The notes: generated by a model not told the origin, from the sequence alone. Positions 8,357 to 15,129 are shown, counted from the first letter of the stretch. The stretch: 15,492 nt of DNA from Georgenia sp. (GCA_027322565.1 DAHVRG010000057.1:1-15492); one strand, 5' to 3'. Translations and numbers: made by a program.

Positions 8357-8363
8357 CTCCTTT
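8357..8363 (-). promoter_or_regulatory. Shine-Dalgarno of the ATPase gene with 2-nt spacing
   Basis: On the minus strand AAAGGAG is followed by only AT before ATG 8354. Optimal spacing is about 5-9 nt. No other start is available upstream (in-frame TAG), and the next in-frame GTG would remove most of the first membrane segment. Confidence 0.6.
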
Positions 8364-8384
8364 CTACGCCCGTCCCGGGCGGTC

Positions 8385-8393
8385 TGTATAGCA
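8385..8393 (-). promoter_or_regulatory. Extended -10 promoter for the metal ATPase
   Basis: Read on the minus strand, TGC-TATACA forms a TGn-extended -10 (TATACA, 8390-8385). It would start transcription near 8378 and give a leader of about 24 nt. No good TTGACA-like -35 is seen; GGTTCA sits 17 nt upstream. The -10 is AT-rich in a >70% GC background. Confidence 0.5.
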
Positions 8394-8465
8394 AGGAAAG
8401 GCTGTCCTGAACCGCGGAACGACGCGGAAAGACCGGGGTGTAGCACGCGGCGGGACGCCGCCCTG

Positions 8466-8481
8466 TGGGACCGACGTCCCA
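8466..8481. promoter_or_regulatory. Palindrome TGGGAC-N4-GTCCCA, DosR/DevR-box-like operator
   Basis: TGGGAC (8466-8471) and GTCCCA (8476-8481) are perfect 6-bp arms around CGAC. The core GGGAC-N4-GTCCC is the geometry of the mycobacterial DosR (DevR) box (GGGACTWWAGTCCC), although the central four bases differ. It lies about 90-100 nt upstream of the predicted ATPase start site and about 135-150 nt upstream of the predicted osmC start site. Which gene it serves, and the protein that binds it, are inferred only. Confidence 0.5.
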
Positions 8482-8575
8482 GCGGCAGCCACCGCACCGA
8501 CCCGCCCCGTGAGTCGGCCCCGGCGACGGCGCCTTCCTCCGCCTTCCGCTGCCGGCACACACCCTGCACGGCGGG

Positions 8576-8608
8576 GGAAGGTCCGGGGAAGACGGTGTCC
8601 ATAGCGTC
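8576..8608 (+). promoter_or_regulatory. osmC operon promoter, copy 1 of a repeated 33-nt promoter block
   Basis: The block reads GGAAGGTCCGGGGAA (8576-8590), N6, GTCC (8597-8600), one base, then TAGCGTC, with TAGCGT (8602-8607) matching the actinobacterial TAnnnT -10 pattern. Predicted transcription start near 8614 gives a ~29-nt leader to the osmC ATG. The 15-mer covers about -38 to -24, where a -35 or an operator would lie. The same block, with identical spacing, is found inverted at 15097-15129. Confidence 0.6.
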
Positions 8609-8642
8609 CGGCACACCAGATCGACCCACCGAAGGAGTACCG

Positions 8643-9215
8643 ATGACCGCCACCGCCGCCCCTCCCGCCCGCAACGGGGTCGACGTCCCCACGCTCTTCG
8701 CCACGATCGACGCCGTGCGCGAGAACCCGGGGCTTGCCGACACCCAGTTCCGGGCGCGGAACACCTGGATCAGCGGCACCCACAACCGCAGCGAGATCCA
8801 GGGCTTCTACGGGGCAGGTCAGGAGGACACCTCCCGCACCGTCCCGTTCGTCTACGACGCCGACCACCCGGAGGTGTTCGTCGGCACCGGCAAGGCCCCG
8901 GCCCCGGTGGAGTTCCTGCTCCACGCGATCGCCGCCTGCCTGACCGCCGGGCTGGCCAACATCGCCGCTGCCCGCGGCATCGACCTGCGGCGGGTCACCT
9001 CCACCGTGGAGGGCGACCTCAGCCTGCTCAAGAGCCTGGGCGTCTCCGACGAGGGCCGCAACGGGTACGAGCAGATCCGCGTCCACTTCGAGATCGAGGG
9101 GGACGCGAGCGAGGAGCAGCTGCGCGAGCTCGTCGAGCAGTCCCGCCGCCGCTCCGCCGTCTACGACGTCCTGACCAACGGCACGGACGTCACGATCGAC
9201 ACCACCGTGCGCTGA
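8643..9215 (+). CDS. OsmC family protein, single-cysteine variant
   Basis: 190 aa. The ATG at 8643 is chosen because GAAGGAG (8631-8637) precedes it with 5-nt spacing; the open frame extends upstream but has no support there. FLLHAIAACLTAGLANIAAARGI carries the conserved cysteine (Cys99) at the start of the long central helix, as in OsmC/Ohr thiol peroxidases. VEGDLSLLKSLGVSDEGRNGYEQIRVHFEIEGD is the typical beta-strand region after it. The second catalytic cysteine of OsmC/Ohr (in the CPxS segment) is absent: the equivalent stretch reads SAVYDVLTNGTDV, with Tyr174 in place of Cys. It belongs to the OsmC superfamily, but the standard two-Cys peroxide mechanism is unlikely; a one-Cys mechanism using a small thiol such as mycothiol, or a non-enzymatic role, would fit. 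The ~30-residue N-terminal extension before the OsmC fold is helical. First gene of the operon; 31 bp to the next. Confidence 0.92.
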   Translation: MTATAAPPARNGVDVPTLFATIDAVRENPGLADTQFRARNTWISGTHNRSEIQGFYGAGQEDTSRTVPFVYDADHPEVFVGTGKAPAPVEFLLHAIAACLTAGLANIAAARGIDLRRVTSTVEGDLSLLKSLGVSDEGRNGYEQIRVHFEIEGDASEEQLRELVEQSRRRSAVYDVLTNGTDVTIDTTVR

Positions 9216-9246
9216 CAGCGCAGAGACACACAGGAGGGACGTACCC

Positions 9247-10473
9247 ATGGCACGCACGACGGTCGTCGTGATCGGTGCCGGCCAGGCCGGCCTGGCGGTC
9301 AGCCACCTGCTGACCGCCGGCTCGGTCGACCACGTGGTCCTCGAGCGGGGCCGCGTCGCCGAGCGCTGGCTCTCCCAGCGCTGGGACTCCCTCCGCCTGC
9401 TCACCCCGAACTGGCTCGTCCGGCTGCCCGGTGGGCACTACACCGGCCGGGAGCCAGACGGCTACCTCGCCGCCCGCGAGGTCGCCGCCCACCTCGCCGG
9501 CTACGCCGCCGCAGCCCCCGTGCACACCGGCACCGAGGTGCTCTCCGTGTGCCGTACGGGGGAGGGGTACCGCACGGTGACCACCGGCGGCACCTGGTCG
9601 TCCGACGCGGTCGTCGTCGCCACCGGGCACAGCGCCACGGCGCGCCGCCCACCGATGGCGGCCGACCTCCCCCGGTCCGTGGTGCAGCTCGACGCCGACA
9701 CCTACCGACACCCCGGCGACCTGCCCGACGGCGGTGTGCTCGTCGTCGGTGCCTCGGCCACCGGGGTGCAGCTCGCCGACGAGATCGCGGCGAGCGGACG
9801 GCCCGTGACCCTCGCCGTCGGCTCCCACCGGCGGCTGCCGCGGCAGCACCTCGGGCGGGACATCTTCTGGTGGCTCGACCGGATGGGGGTACTGCGGCGG
9901 CGCCGCGAGGACAGCAGCCCGCGACAGTGGCGCGAACCGTCCCTCCAGCTCGTGGGACGGTCCGACGGCCGCGCGGTCGACCTCCCGGCCCTGCAGCAGC
10001 GGGGCGTCGTGCTCGCCGGCCGGTTCGTCGGGACCACCGGCCGGCACCTCGAGCTCGCCGACGACCTGCCCGTGACGACGGCGGACGCCGACGGCCGGAT
10101 GCGTGCCGCCCTCGCCCGGATCGACGCCTTCGCCACGGAGTGCGGGCTCGCCGCGCCGTCCGGACCCACCCTCGCCCCGACGGCCTGCACCGCCGACGCA
10201 CCGACCCGGCTCCCGGTCGGGCGGCGCGGGGTCCGCACGGTCGTCTGGGCCACCGGCTACCGGCGCGGCTACCCGTGGCTGCACGTCCCGGTCCTCGACA
10301 CCCGCGGGGAGATCGTCCACACTGCCGGCCGCACCCCCGCCCCCGGTCTCTACGTCATCGGCATGGCGTGGCAGACGCGGCGGAACGCGACGACGCTCGA
10401 CGGCGTCGGGGCGGACGCCGCCCTCGTCGTGGACCACCTCGGGTCACAGCTCCGGACGGGAGCGGGAGTCTGA
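9247..10473 (+). CDS. NAD(P)/FAD-dependent oxidoreductase, CzcO/flavin monooxygenase-like
   Basis: 408 aa. The FAD-binding fingerprint is VVVIGAGQAG (GAGQAG, 10-15); the NAD(P) fingerprint is VLVVGASATG (168-173). ATGH follows the first Rossmann unit, and the late ATGY motif (335-338, VVWATGYRRGYPWL) is a hallmark of flavin monooxygenases and their relatives. ERWLSQRWDSLRLLTPNW matches the substrate-side segment of the CzcO/YUCCA-like group. The strict class B FxGxxxHxxxW signature is not visible, so it should not be called a Baeyer-Villiger enzyme. By family knowledge it uses NADPH, FAD and O2 (or only NADPH and FAD) to oxidise a small substrate in the cytoplasm; the substrate is unknown. 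AGGAGGG (9231-9237) lies 9 nt before the ATG. Its stop overlaps the next start (TGATG), indicating translational coupling. Confidence 0.92.
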   Translation: MARTTVVVIGAGQAGLAVSHLLTAGSVDHVVLERGRVAERWLSQRWDSLRLLTPNWLVRLPGGHYTGREPDGYLAAREVAAHLAGYAAAAPVHTGTEVLSVCRTGEGYRTVTTGGTWSSDAVVVATGHSATARRPPMAADLPRSVVQLDADTYRHPGDLPDGGVLVVGASATGVQLADEIAASGRPVTLAVGSHRRLPRQHLGRDIFWWLDRMGVLRRRREDSSPRQWREPSLQLVGRSDGRAVDLPALQQRGVVLAGRFVGTTGRHLELADDLPVTTADADGRMRAALARIDAFATECGLAAPSGPTLAPTACTADAPTRLPVGRRGVRTVVWATGYRRGYPWLHVPVLDTRGEIVHTAGRTPAPGLYVIGMAWQTRRNATTLDGVGADAALVVDHLGSQLRTGAGV

Positions 10474-11696
10474 TGGGGACGTGGGACGTCATCGTCGTCG
10501 GGTCACGCATCGCCGGGGCTTCGACGGCGCTCCTCCTCGGACGCGCCGGCCTGCGGGTGCTCGTGCTCGACCGCGCCCGGCGGGGCAGCGACACGCTGTC
10601 CACCCACGCCCTCATGCGGGCGGGTGTCCTGCAGCTGTCCCGCTGGGGGGTCCTCGGTGACGTCGTGCGCGGCACGCCGCCGATCCACCGCACGCTGTTC
10701 CACTACTACGACGAGGTGCCCGTCACCGTCTCGATCCGGCCGTCGCCGGGTGTGCCGGCGCTCTATGCGCCGCGTCGCACGGTGCTCGACTCCGTCCTGT
10801 CCGACGCCGCGGAACGCGCCGGTGTCACGGTCCGTCACGGCATCCCCGTCACCGGGGTGCTCCGGGACGCGACGGGCCGTGTCACCGGCGTCCGCACCCG
10901 GGGCCGGCGCACCGGTCGGGACACCGCGGAACGGGCACCACTCGTCGTCGGTGCCGACGGTCTGCGGTCGGTCGTCGCGGACGCCGTCGCGGCACCCGTG
11001 CTCTGGCGCGGCGAGGCGGCGACGAACGTGCTGTACGGCTACGTCGCCGACCTGCCGGCGGCCGGCTACGAGTGGTACTACGGAGCCGGTGTCGGGGCCG
11101 GGCTCATCCCCACCCACGACGGTCTCACGTGCGTCTTCACCGGGACGACGCGGCGCGAGCTGGACCGGCTGCTCGCCGTCCTGCCACCGGCCGCCGCGCT
11201 CACCCTCCTCGCCCGGCGGCTCCCCGGCCTGGGCGACCGGCTGGCGGCCGGTGGGGAGTGGTCGGCGGTGCGTGTCGTCCGCGGCGTCCCGGGCTTCCTG
11301 CGACAGGCGCACGGGCCAGGCTGGGCCCTTGTCGGGGATGCCGGGTTCTGGAAGGATCCTCTCAGTACGCACGGCATGACCGACGCCCTGCGTGACGCCG
11401 AGCTCCTCGCCCGCGCCGTGGTCGCGGGCCTCGATGGCAGCGCCGCGCTGACGGCGGCCCTGGCCGACTACCAGCAGATCCGTGACCGGCTGTCGCGTCC
11501 GATGATCGAGGTGGTGGAGCTCTTGGCCTCCATGACGTGGGACCGGACCCGCATCCGGCAGCTCCTGCGCCACCTCGCCTCGACGATGGTCGAGGAGGTC
11601 GAGGCGCTGGAGACGATGGCCGCCTGGCCACCGCCGGTCCGGCGCGCGCCGGCATCCGAGGCCGGGGCCATACCGCTGGGGGCGCCGGTCGCATGA
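10473..11696 (+). CDS. FAD-dependent monooxygenase, PHBH-type
   Basis: 407 aa. ATG 10473 overlaps the preceding TGA by one base and has GGGAG just upstream. Motifs of group A (p-hydroxybenzoate hydroxylase-fold) flavoproteins are in order: N-terminal FAD motif VIVVGSRIAGAS (10-15), where Ser-Arg replaces the usual xGxx; LSTHALMRAGVLQLSRWGV in the substrate/FAD region; DG motif VVGADGLRS (D162-G163); and GD motif ALVGDAGFWKDPLSTHGM (G288-D289) that binds the FAD ribityl chain. The reaction would be NAD(P)H- and O2-dependent hydroxylation or epoxidation, or dehydrogenation as in geranylgeranyl reductase relatives. The C-terminal ~50 residues (METMAAWPPPV onward) are less conserved in character. 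Two different flavin oxidases in tandem suggest successive steps on one substrate; this is inference. The stop overlaps the regulator start by 3 bp (ATGA). Confidence 0.92.
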   Translation: MGTWDVIVVGSRIAGASTALLLGRAGLRVLVLDRARRGSDTLSTHALMRAGVLQLSRWGVLGDVVRGTPPIHRTLFHYYDEVPVTVSIRPSPGVPALYAPRRTVLDSVLSDAAERAGVTVRHGIPVTGVLRDATGRVTGVRTRGRRTGRDTAERAPLVVGADGLRSVVADAVAAPVLWRGEAATNVLYGYVADLPAAGYEWYYGAGVGAGLIPTHDGLTCVFTGTTRRELDRLLAVLPPAAALTLLARRLPGLGDRLAAGGEWSAVRVVRGVPGFLRQAHGPGWALVGDAGFWKDPLSTHGMTDALRDAELLARAVVAGLDGSAALTAALADYQQIRDRLSRPMIEVVELLASMTWDRTRIRQLLRHLASTMVEEVEALETMAAWPPPVRRAPASEAGAIPLGAPVA

Positions 11697-14600
11697 CGGT
11701 CCGCATCCGCCTCCTCGGCGGGTTCGAGGTGAGCATCGACGGCACCACGCACACCGAGCAGGCGTGGAGCCGACGGCAGGCCGCGACCCTGGTCAAGGCG
11801 CTCGCCCTGGAGCCCCGCGGGCGGCTCCACCGGGAGCAGCTCATCGACCGGCTGTGGCCCCACCTCCACCCGGAGACTGCCGCCCCCCGCCTGCACAAGG
11901 CGGCGCACTACGCCCGGCGCGTCCTCGGGGACGGGTCGGTGGTGCTGGACCGGGAGACGGTCAGCCTGTTCCCCGCCGACCCACCCACCGTCGACGTCCA
12001 CGAGTTCACCGCGCTCGCCACTGCAGCCGTCGCGGCGACCGACCCGGATCTCGCGGTCGAGGCCGCCGACCGCTACGGCGGGGAGCTGCTGCCCGACGAC
12101 CGGTACGTCGAGTGGCTCGAGCCCGAGCGGGAGCGGCTGACCCGGCTGTACGTCGAGGTCCTGCGGGCCGCCGGCCGGTGGGAGGCGATCCTCGCCGCCG
12201 ACCCCGCCGACGAGGAGGCCCACCTCACGCTCGCGCACCGCCTGGCCCGGGCCGGCGACCGCAACGGTGCCCTGCGCCAGTTCGAGCGCTTGGAGCGAGC
12301 GCTGCGCCAGGAGCTCGGCGTCGGGCTGTCCCCGAGCGCCGCCGCGCTGCGGACCCGCGTCCTGCGGATGCCGGCCCCTGCCGCCCCGGCGCCGGCGGAG
12401 CGGCGCACCGGCCCGCTCGTCGTCGGACGGGACGCGCAGACCACCCGGATGGGCGCACTGCTCGAGGAGGTCCGGACGGGGCGCGGCCGCACCCTGTTCG
12501 TGTCCGGGCCGGCCGGGATCGGCAAGACCACCCTGCTCGTGGACCTCGAACGCCGGGCCGAGCAGCTCGGGGTGCGCGTCGGCACGGGGACGGCGGCGGC
12601 GACCGAGGGCGCCTGGCCCTTCGCGCCGGTCCTCGAGGCCCTGGCCGACCTGTCCCGCCGGCACCCCGCCCTCCTCGACGGCCTCGACGACGGGATGCGG
12701 CAGGAGATCGAACGGGCCCTCGCCGGCCGCTCCTCCCCGTGGGCGGGGGCGAACACCCACCAGCGGCTCTTCGTCGCGTGCGCCGAGCTGCTCCGGCTCG
12801 CCGCACCGGGACCGGGTGCGCTGCTCGTCGTCGACGACGTCGGTCTTGCCGACGACGCCAGCCTCAAGCTGCTCCACTACCTCGCCCGGGCGACCTCCGC
12901 AGAGCATGTCCTCCTCGCCTTCGGTCACCGCTTCCCGCCGGCGCCGGCGCTCGCCCGGCTGCGCAACGCCCTGCTCGGGAGGTCCGCTGCGGTGACCATC
13001 GACCTGGGGCCGCTCGACCGCGACGCCGCCACCGCCCTCGTCCGGGCCCGGCTGCCGGACGCACCGGACGACCTCGTCGCGGCCTGGCACACCGCGACCG
13101 GAGGGTCCCCCTTCGAGCTCGCTGAGCTGGCCCGTGCCGTCGCCCGCGGCGAACCGGCCGCTCCCGCGACGCTGCTGCCGCCCGGCACGCCGGCGCTCGT
13201 CGTCGACGCGCTCGCGCAGGCCGCTGTGCTCGGGATGCGCTTCGACACCGACGAGCTCCAGGCCCTCACCGGCGCTTCGGACGCCGACACCTTCGCCCTG
13301 GTGGACGCCGGCATCGAGCACCACATCCTCGACCGGGGCCCCGGGTGCCTGCGCTTCCGCCACCCGCTGCTCCGCAACGCCCTGCTCACGCGGCTGGGTC
13401 CGGGGCGGGAGTCGGCGGTCCACGCCCGCGCGGCGCGGGCGCTGGACTCCCTCGGACGCTCGCCTGCCCGGGTCGGCCGCCACCTCCTCGAGGCGAACGA
13501 CCCGGTCGCCGCCGTGCCCTACCTCGTGCGGGCCGCGGAGACCGAGGGCTCCCTGGGTGCCTACAACGACGCGCTCGCCACCGTCTCCTCGGTCCGTCCG
13601 CACGCCACGGGTGAGGAGCTCGCCCGGCTGCTCGCCCTGCGCGCGGACCTGCTGCTGGCGAAGGGAGACCGGGCGGCGGGCGACGCCTACCGGGAGGCGC
13701 TTGCCGTCGTCACGGACCCGCGGGCGAGGGCCCACCTGCGCGTCGGACTTGCCCGGACCGCGACCTACGCTGCCGACTACGAGACCGCCCGGGTCGCGCT
13801 CGAGGGCCTCGAGCCGGACGGCGGGCCCGGCGACGCCGAGCTCATGCTCGCCAGGGGGCTGCTCGCCTACCTCACCGGCGACCTCGCGACCGCGGACGGC
13901 ATCGTCGCGGAGGCGCGCCGCCGCCTCGCGATCGGAGGAGGTGGGGCGGCGATCATGTTCGAGCTCGTCGCGCTCCAGGGTCTCCTCGCCCACCACCGCG
14001 GGCAGTGGTTCCAGCAGCTCGACCGCGAGCTGCACAAGGCGGCCGACGACCCGGGCGCCGCCGTCGGGCTCTTCGACAGCTACCTGTGTGCGGCCGAGTA
14101 CATCCTCTACGGGACGACCCCCCACGCCGAGGTGATGGAGCTGGCCGCCGAGCTGCGCGCGTCGGCCGAGCGGGCCGGCGTGCTCCGCGTCGTCGCCTTC
14201 GCCACTGCGCTGCGCGGGGAGGCCGCGCTGCTCACGGGCGACCTCGACCTCGCGGAGGAGGAGCTGCGCGAGTCCGCCGACCTCCACCACGACCTCGGCT
14301 CCACCGCCGGGGAGGCCCACGCGCTGCAGCGCCTCGGCGACATCCACCTGGCGCGCGGCGACCGGGAGCAGGCGACGGTCCTCGCCACCCGCGCCCTGCC
14401 GCTGGCCCGGTGGTCGACGATCGCCCTCCACCTGCTCCAGCGGATCTACGGCACGCTGGTCTACGCGGCCCCGGACCCGGACGAGGCGCTCGCCGTCGTC
14501 GACCGGGCGGAGGCCGCCATGGGGTTCGACGACGAGTGCCTGTTCTGCCAGATCATGTTCGTCGTGCCCGCCGGGCATGCGGCCGCGGCCGTCGGCGACC

Positions 14601-14863
14601 TCGACCGCTGCCGCGGCTACCTGGGCCGGGCACGGGAGATGGCCGACCGGTGGGAGGGGACGGTCTGGCACGCCATGGTGCTCGAGCTCGAGGCGCACCT
14701 CGCCCAGGTGCAGGGCCGGGACGATGTCGCCCGAGCGTTGCTCGCCCGCGCAGCGGAGACCTTCGCCGGGGCCGGTCACATGCTCGACGCCGAGCGGTGC
14801 CGCCGGGGTGGGCGGGCGTCGGTGGCCACGAGGACGGCCCCGCCGACCGGGGTCGCCGGCTGA
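11693..14863 (+). CDS. SARP/AfsR-like regulator: winged helix, BTAD, AAA NTPase and TPR-like repeats
   Basis: 1056 aa. The start at ATG 11693 overlaps the upstream stop (ATGA); homology begins at once with VRIRLLGGFEVSIDG, so the 52-residue upstream extension of the frame is rejected. An OmpR-type winged-helix domain (about 1-95, with SRRQAATLVKALALEP and REQLIDRLWPHL) is followed by a bacterial transcriptional activation domain (about 100-245; LERALRQELGVGLSPSAAAL). The NTPase module has Walker A GPAGIGKT (272-279, Lys278) and Walker B LLVVDD (377-382). A helical TPR-like region runs from about 560 to 1040, with DECLFC holding a Cys949-x-x-Cys952 pair. No C-terminal LuxR helix-turn-helix is present. 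Members of this architecture activate nearby operons on sensing a ligand or ATP state, so autoregulation of this operon is likely. The CxxC could sense redox state or bind metal; this is inference. Confidence 0.9.
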   Translation: MTVRIRLLGGFEVSIDGTTHTEQAWSRRQAATLVKALALEPRGRLHREQLIDRLWPHLHPETAAPRLHKAAHYARRVLGDGSVVLDRETVSLFPADPPTVDVHEFTALATAAVAATDPDLAVEAADRYGGELLPDDRYVEWLEPERERLTRLYVEVLRAAGRWEAILAADPADEEAHLTLAHRLARAGDRNGALRQFERLERALRQELGVGLSPSAAALRTRVLRMPAPAAPAPAERRTGPLVVGRDAQTTRMGALLEEVRTGRGRTLFVSGPAGIGKTTLLVDLERRAEQLGVRVGTGTAAATEGAWPFAPVLEALADLSRRHPALLDGLDDGMRQEIERALAGRSSPWAGANTHQRLFVACAELLRLAAPGPGALLVVDDVGLADDASLKLLHYLARATSAEHVLLAFGHRFPPAPALARLRNALLGRSAAVTIDLGPLDRDAATALVRARLPDAPDDLVAAWHTATGGSPFELAELARAVARGEPAAPATLLPPGTPALVVDALAQAAVLGMRFDTDELQALTGASDADTFALVDAGIEHHILDRGPGCLRFRHPLLRNALLTRLGPGRESAVHARAARALDSLGRSPARVGRHLLEANDPVAAVPYLVRAAETEGSLGAYNDALATVSSVRPHATGEELARLLALRADLLLAKGDRAAGDAYREALAVVTDPRARAHLRVGLARTATYAADYETARVALEGLEPDGGPGDAELMLARGLLAYLTGDLATADGIVAEARRRLAIGGGGAAIMFELVALQGLLAHHRGQWFQQLDRELHKAADDPGAAVGLFDSYLCAAEYILYGTTPHAEVMELAAELRASAERAGVLRVVAFATALRGEAALLTGDLDLAEEELRESADLHHDLGSTAGEAHALQRLGDIHLARGDREQATVLATRALPLARWSTIALHLLQRIYGTLVYAAPDPDEALAVVDRAEAAMGFDDECLFCQIMFVVPAGHAAAAVGDLDRCRGYLGRAREMADRWEGTVWHAMVLELEAHLAQVQGRDDVARALLARAAETFAGAGHMLDAERCRRGGRASVATRTAPPTGVAG

Positions 14864-14864
14864 C

Positions 14865-14880
14865 GGGGCCGTCCGGCCTC
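14865..14880. terminator. Hairpin in convergent gap after the regulator gene
   Basis: GGGGCC (14865-14870), GTCC loop, GGCCTC (14875-14880): a six-pair stem including one G-T pair, 1 nt after the regulator stop and 13 nt short of the stop of the convergent 49-aa gene. No T-run on either strand, so it is a weak bidirectional terminator candidate. Confidence 0.3.
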
Positions 14881-14893
14881 GACGACGTGTCGC

Positions 14894-15043
14894 TCACTGC
14901 TCCTGGCCGCGCGGGCCCGTCCGACGGCGGTGACGGCGACGCACCCAGCGCAGCTCGCGCTCGGGGTAGCGGTCCCAGAGCAGTGCCTCGGACGCACGTC
15001 CGGAGGAGAGGATGATGAAGGCGGCGTGGATGTCCGGGTGCAC
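14894..15043 (-). CDS. 49-aa basic protein of unknown function
   Basis: The chosen start is GTG 15043, preceded on the minus strand by GAAAGAGG with 8-nt spacing to the GTG. A longer frame from 15088 lacks an RBS, and its ATG lies so close to the predicted transcription start that it would have almost no leader. The protein begins MHPDIHAAFIILSSGRASEALL, continues WDRYPERELRWVRRRHRRRT and ends GPRGQEQ. This is a short hydrophobic/amphipathic helix, an aromatic-charged middle and an Arg/His-rich tail, with strongly positive net charge and no Cys. No family is recognised. The N-terminal helix with a basic end could bind membrane, nucleic acid or an acidic partner; this is speculation. Its own promoter shares a 33-nt block with the osmC operon promoter, which argues for a real, co-regulated gene. 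It is convergent with the regulator gene (30-bp gap). Confidence 0.6.
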   Translation of the reverse strand: MHPDIHAAFIILSSGRASEALLWDRYPERELRWVRRRHRRRTGPRGQEQ

Positions 15044-15096
15044 CGGCCCACCTCTTTCGGTTCGGGGTCGGCGGAGTGGGGCCGACAAGTGCCCAC

Positions 15097-15129
15097 GACG
15101 TTAGGGACCGGACATTCCCCGGACCTTCC
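15097..15129 (-). promoter_or_regulatory. Promoter of the 49-aa gene, copy 2 of the 33-nt block
   Basis: On the minus strand: GGAAGGTCCGGGGAA (15129-15115), N6, GTCC (15108-15105), one base, then TAACGTC with TAACGT (15103-15098) as the -10. All spacings equal those of the osmC copy, and 25 of 33 positions are identical by hand count. Predicted start near 15091 gives a ~48-nt leader to GTG 15043. In this copy GTCCGG occurs twice, 11 nt apart (one helical turn). Confidence 0.6.

Noticed and set aside
8394..8407. AGGACAGCCTTTCC (minus strand) as a second DosR-like box at the ATPase promoter
   Set aside because: Only 7 of 10 core positions match GGGAC-N4-GTCCC, and it sits too close to the -10 for a usual DosR activator site.
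8585..8608. Reading the osmC promoter as an ECF-sigma promoter (GGAA ... CGTC)
   Set aside because: The spacing between GGAAG and GTC is about 14 nt in both copies, shorter than the ~16-18 nt typical of ECF promoters; TAnnnT fits a vegetative -10 better. Not fully excluded.
7986..8642. Long in-frame upstream extension of the OsmC gene
   Set aside because: It would overlap the ATPase gene and the divergent promoter; the translation is low-complexity, and ATG 8643 has an ideal RBS.
11468..14779. 1103-codon minus-strand open frame opposite the regulator gene
   Set aside because: It is the mirror of a GC-biased third position; its translation is Gly/Arg/Val-rich low complexity with no domain, while the plus frame has clear winged-helix, BTAD and Walker motifs.
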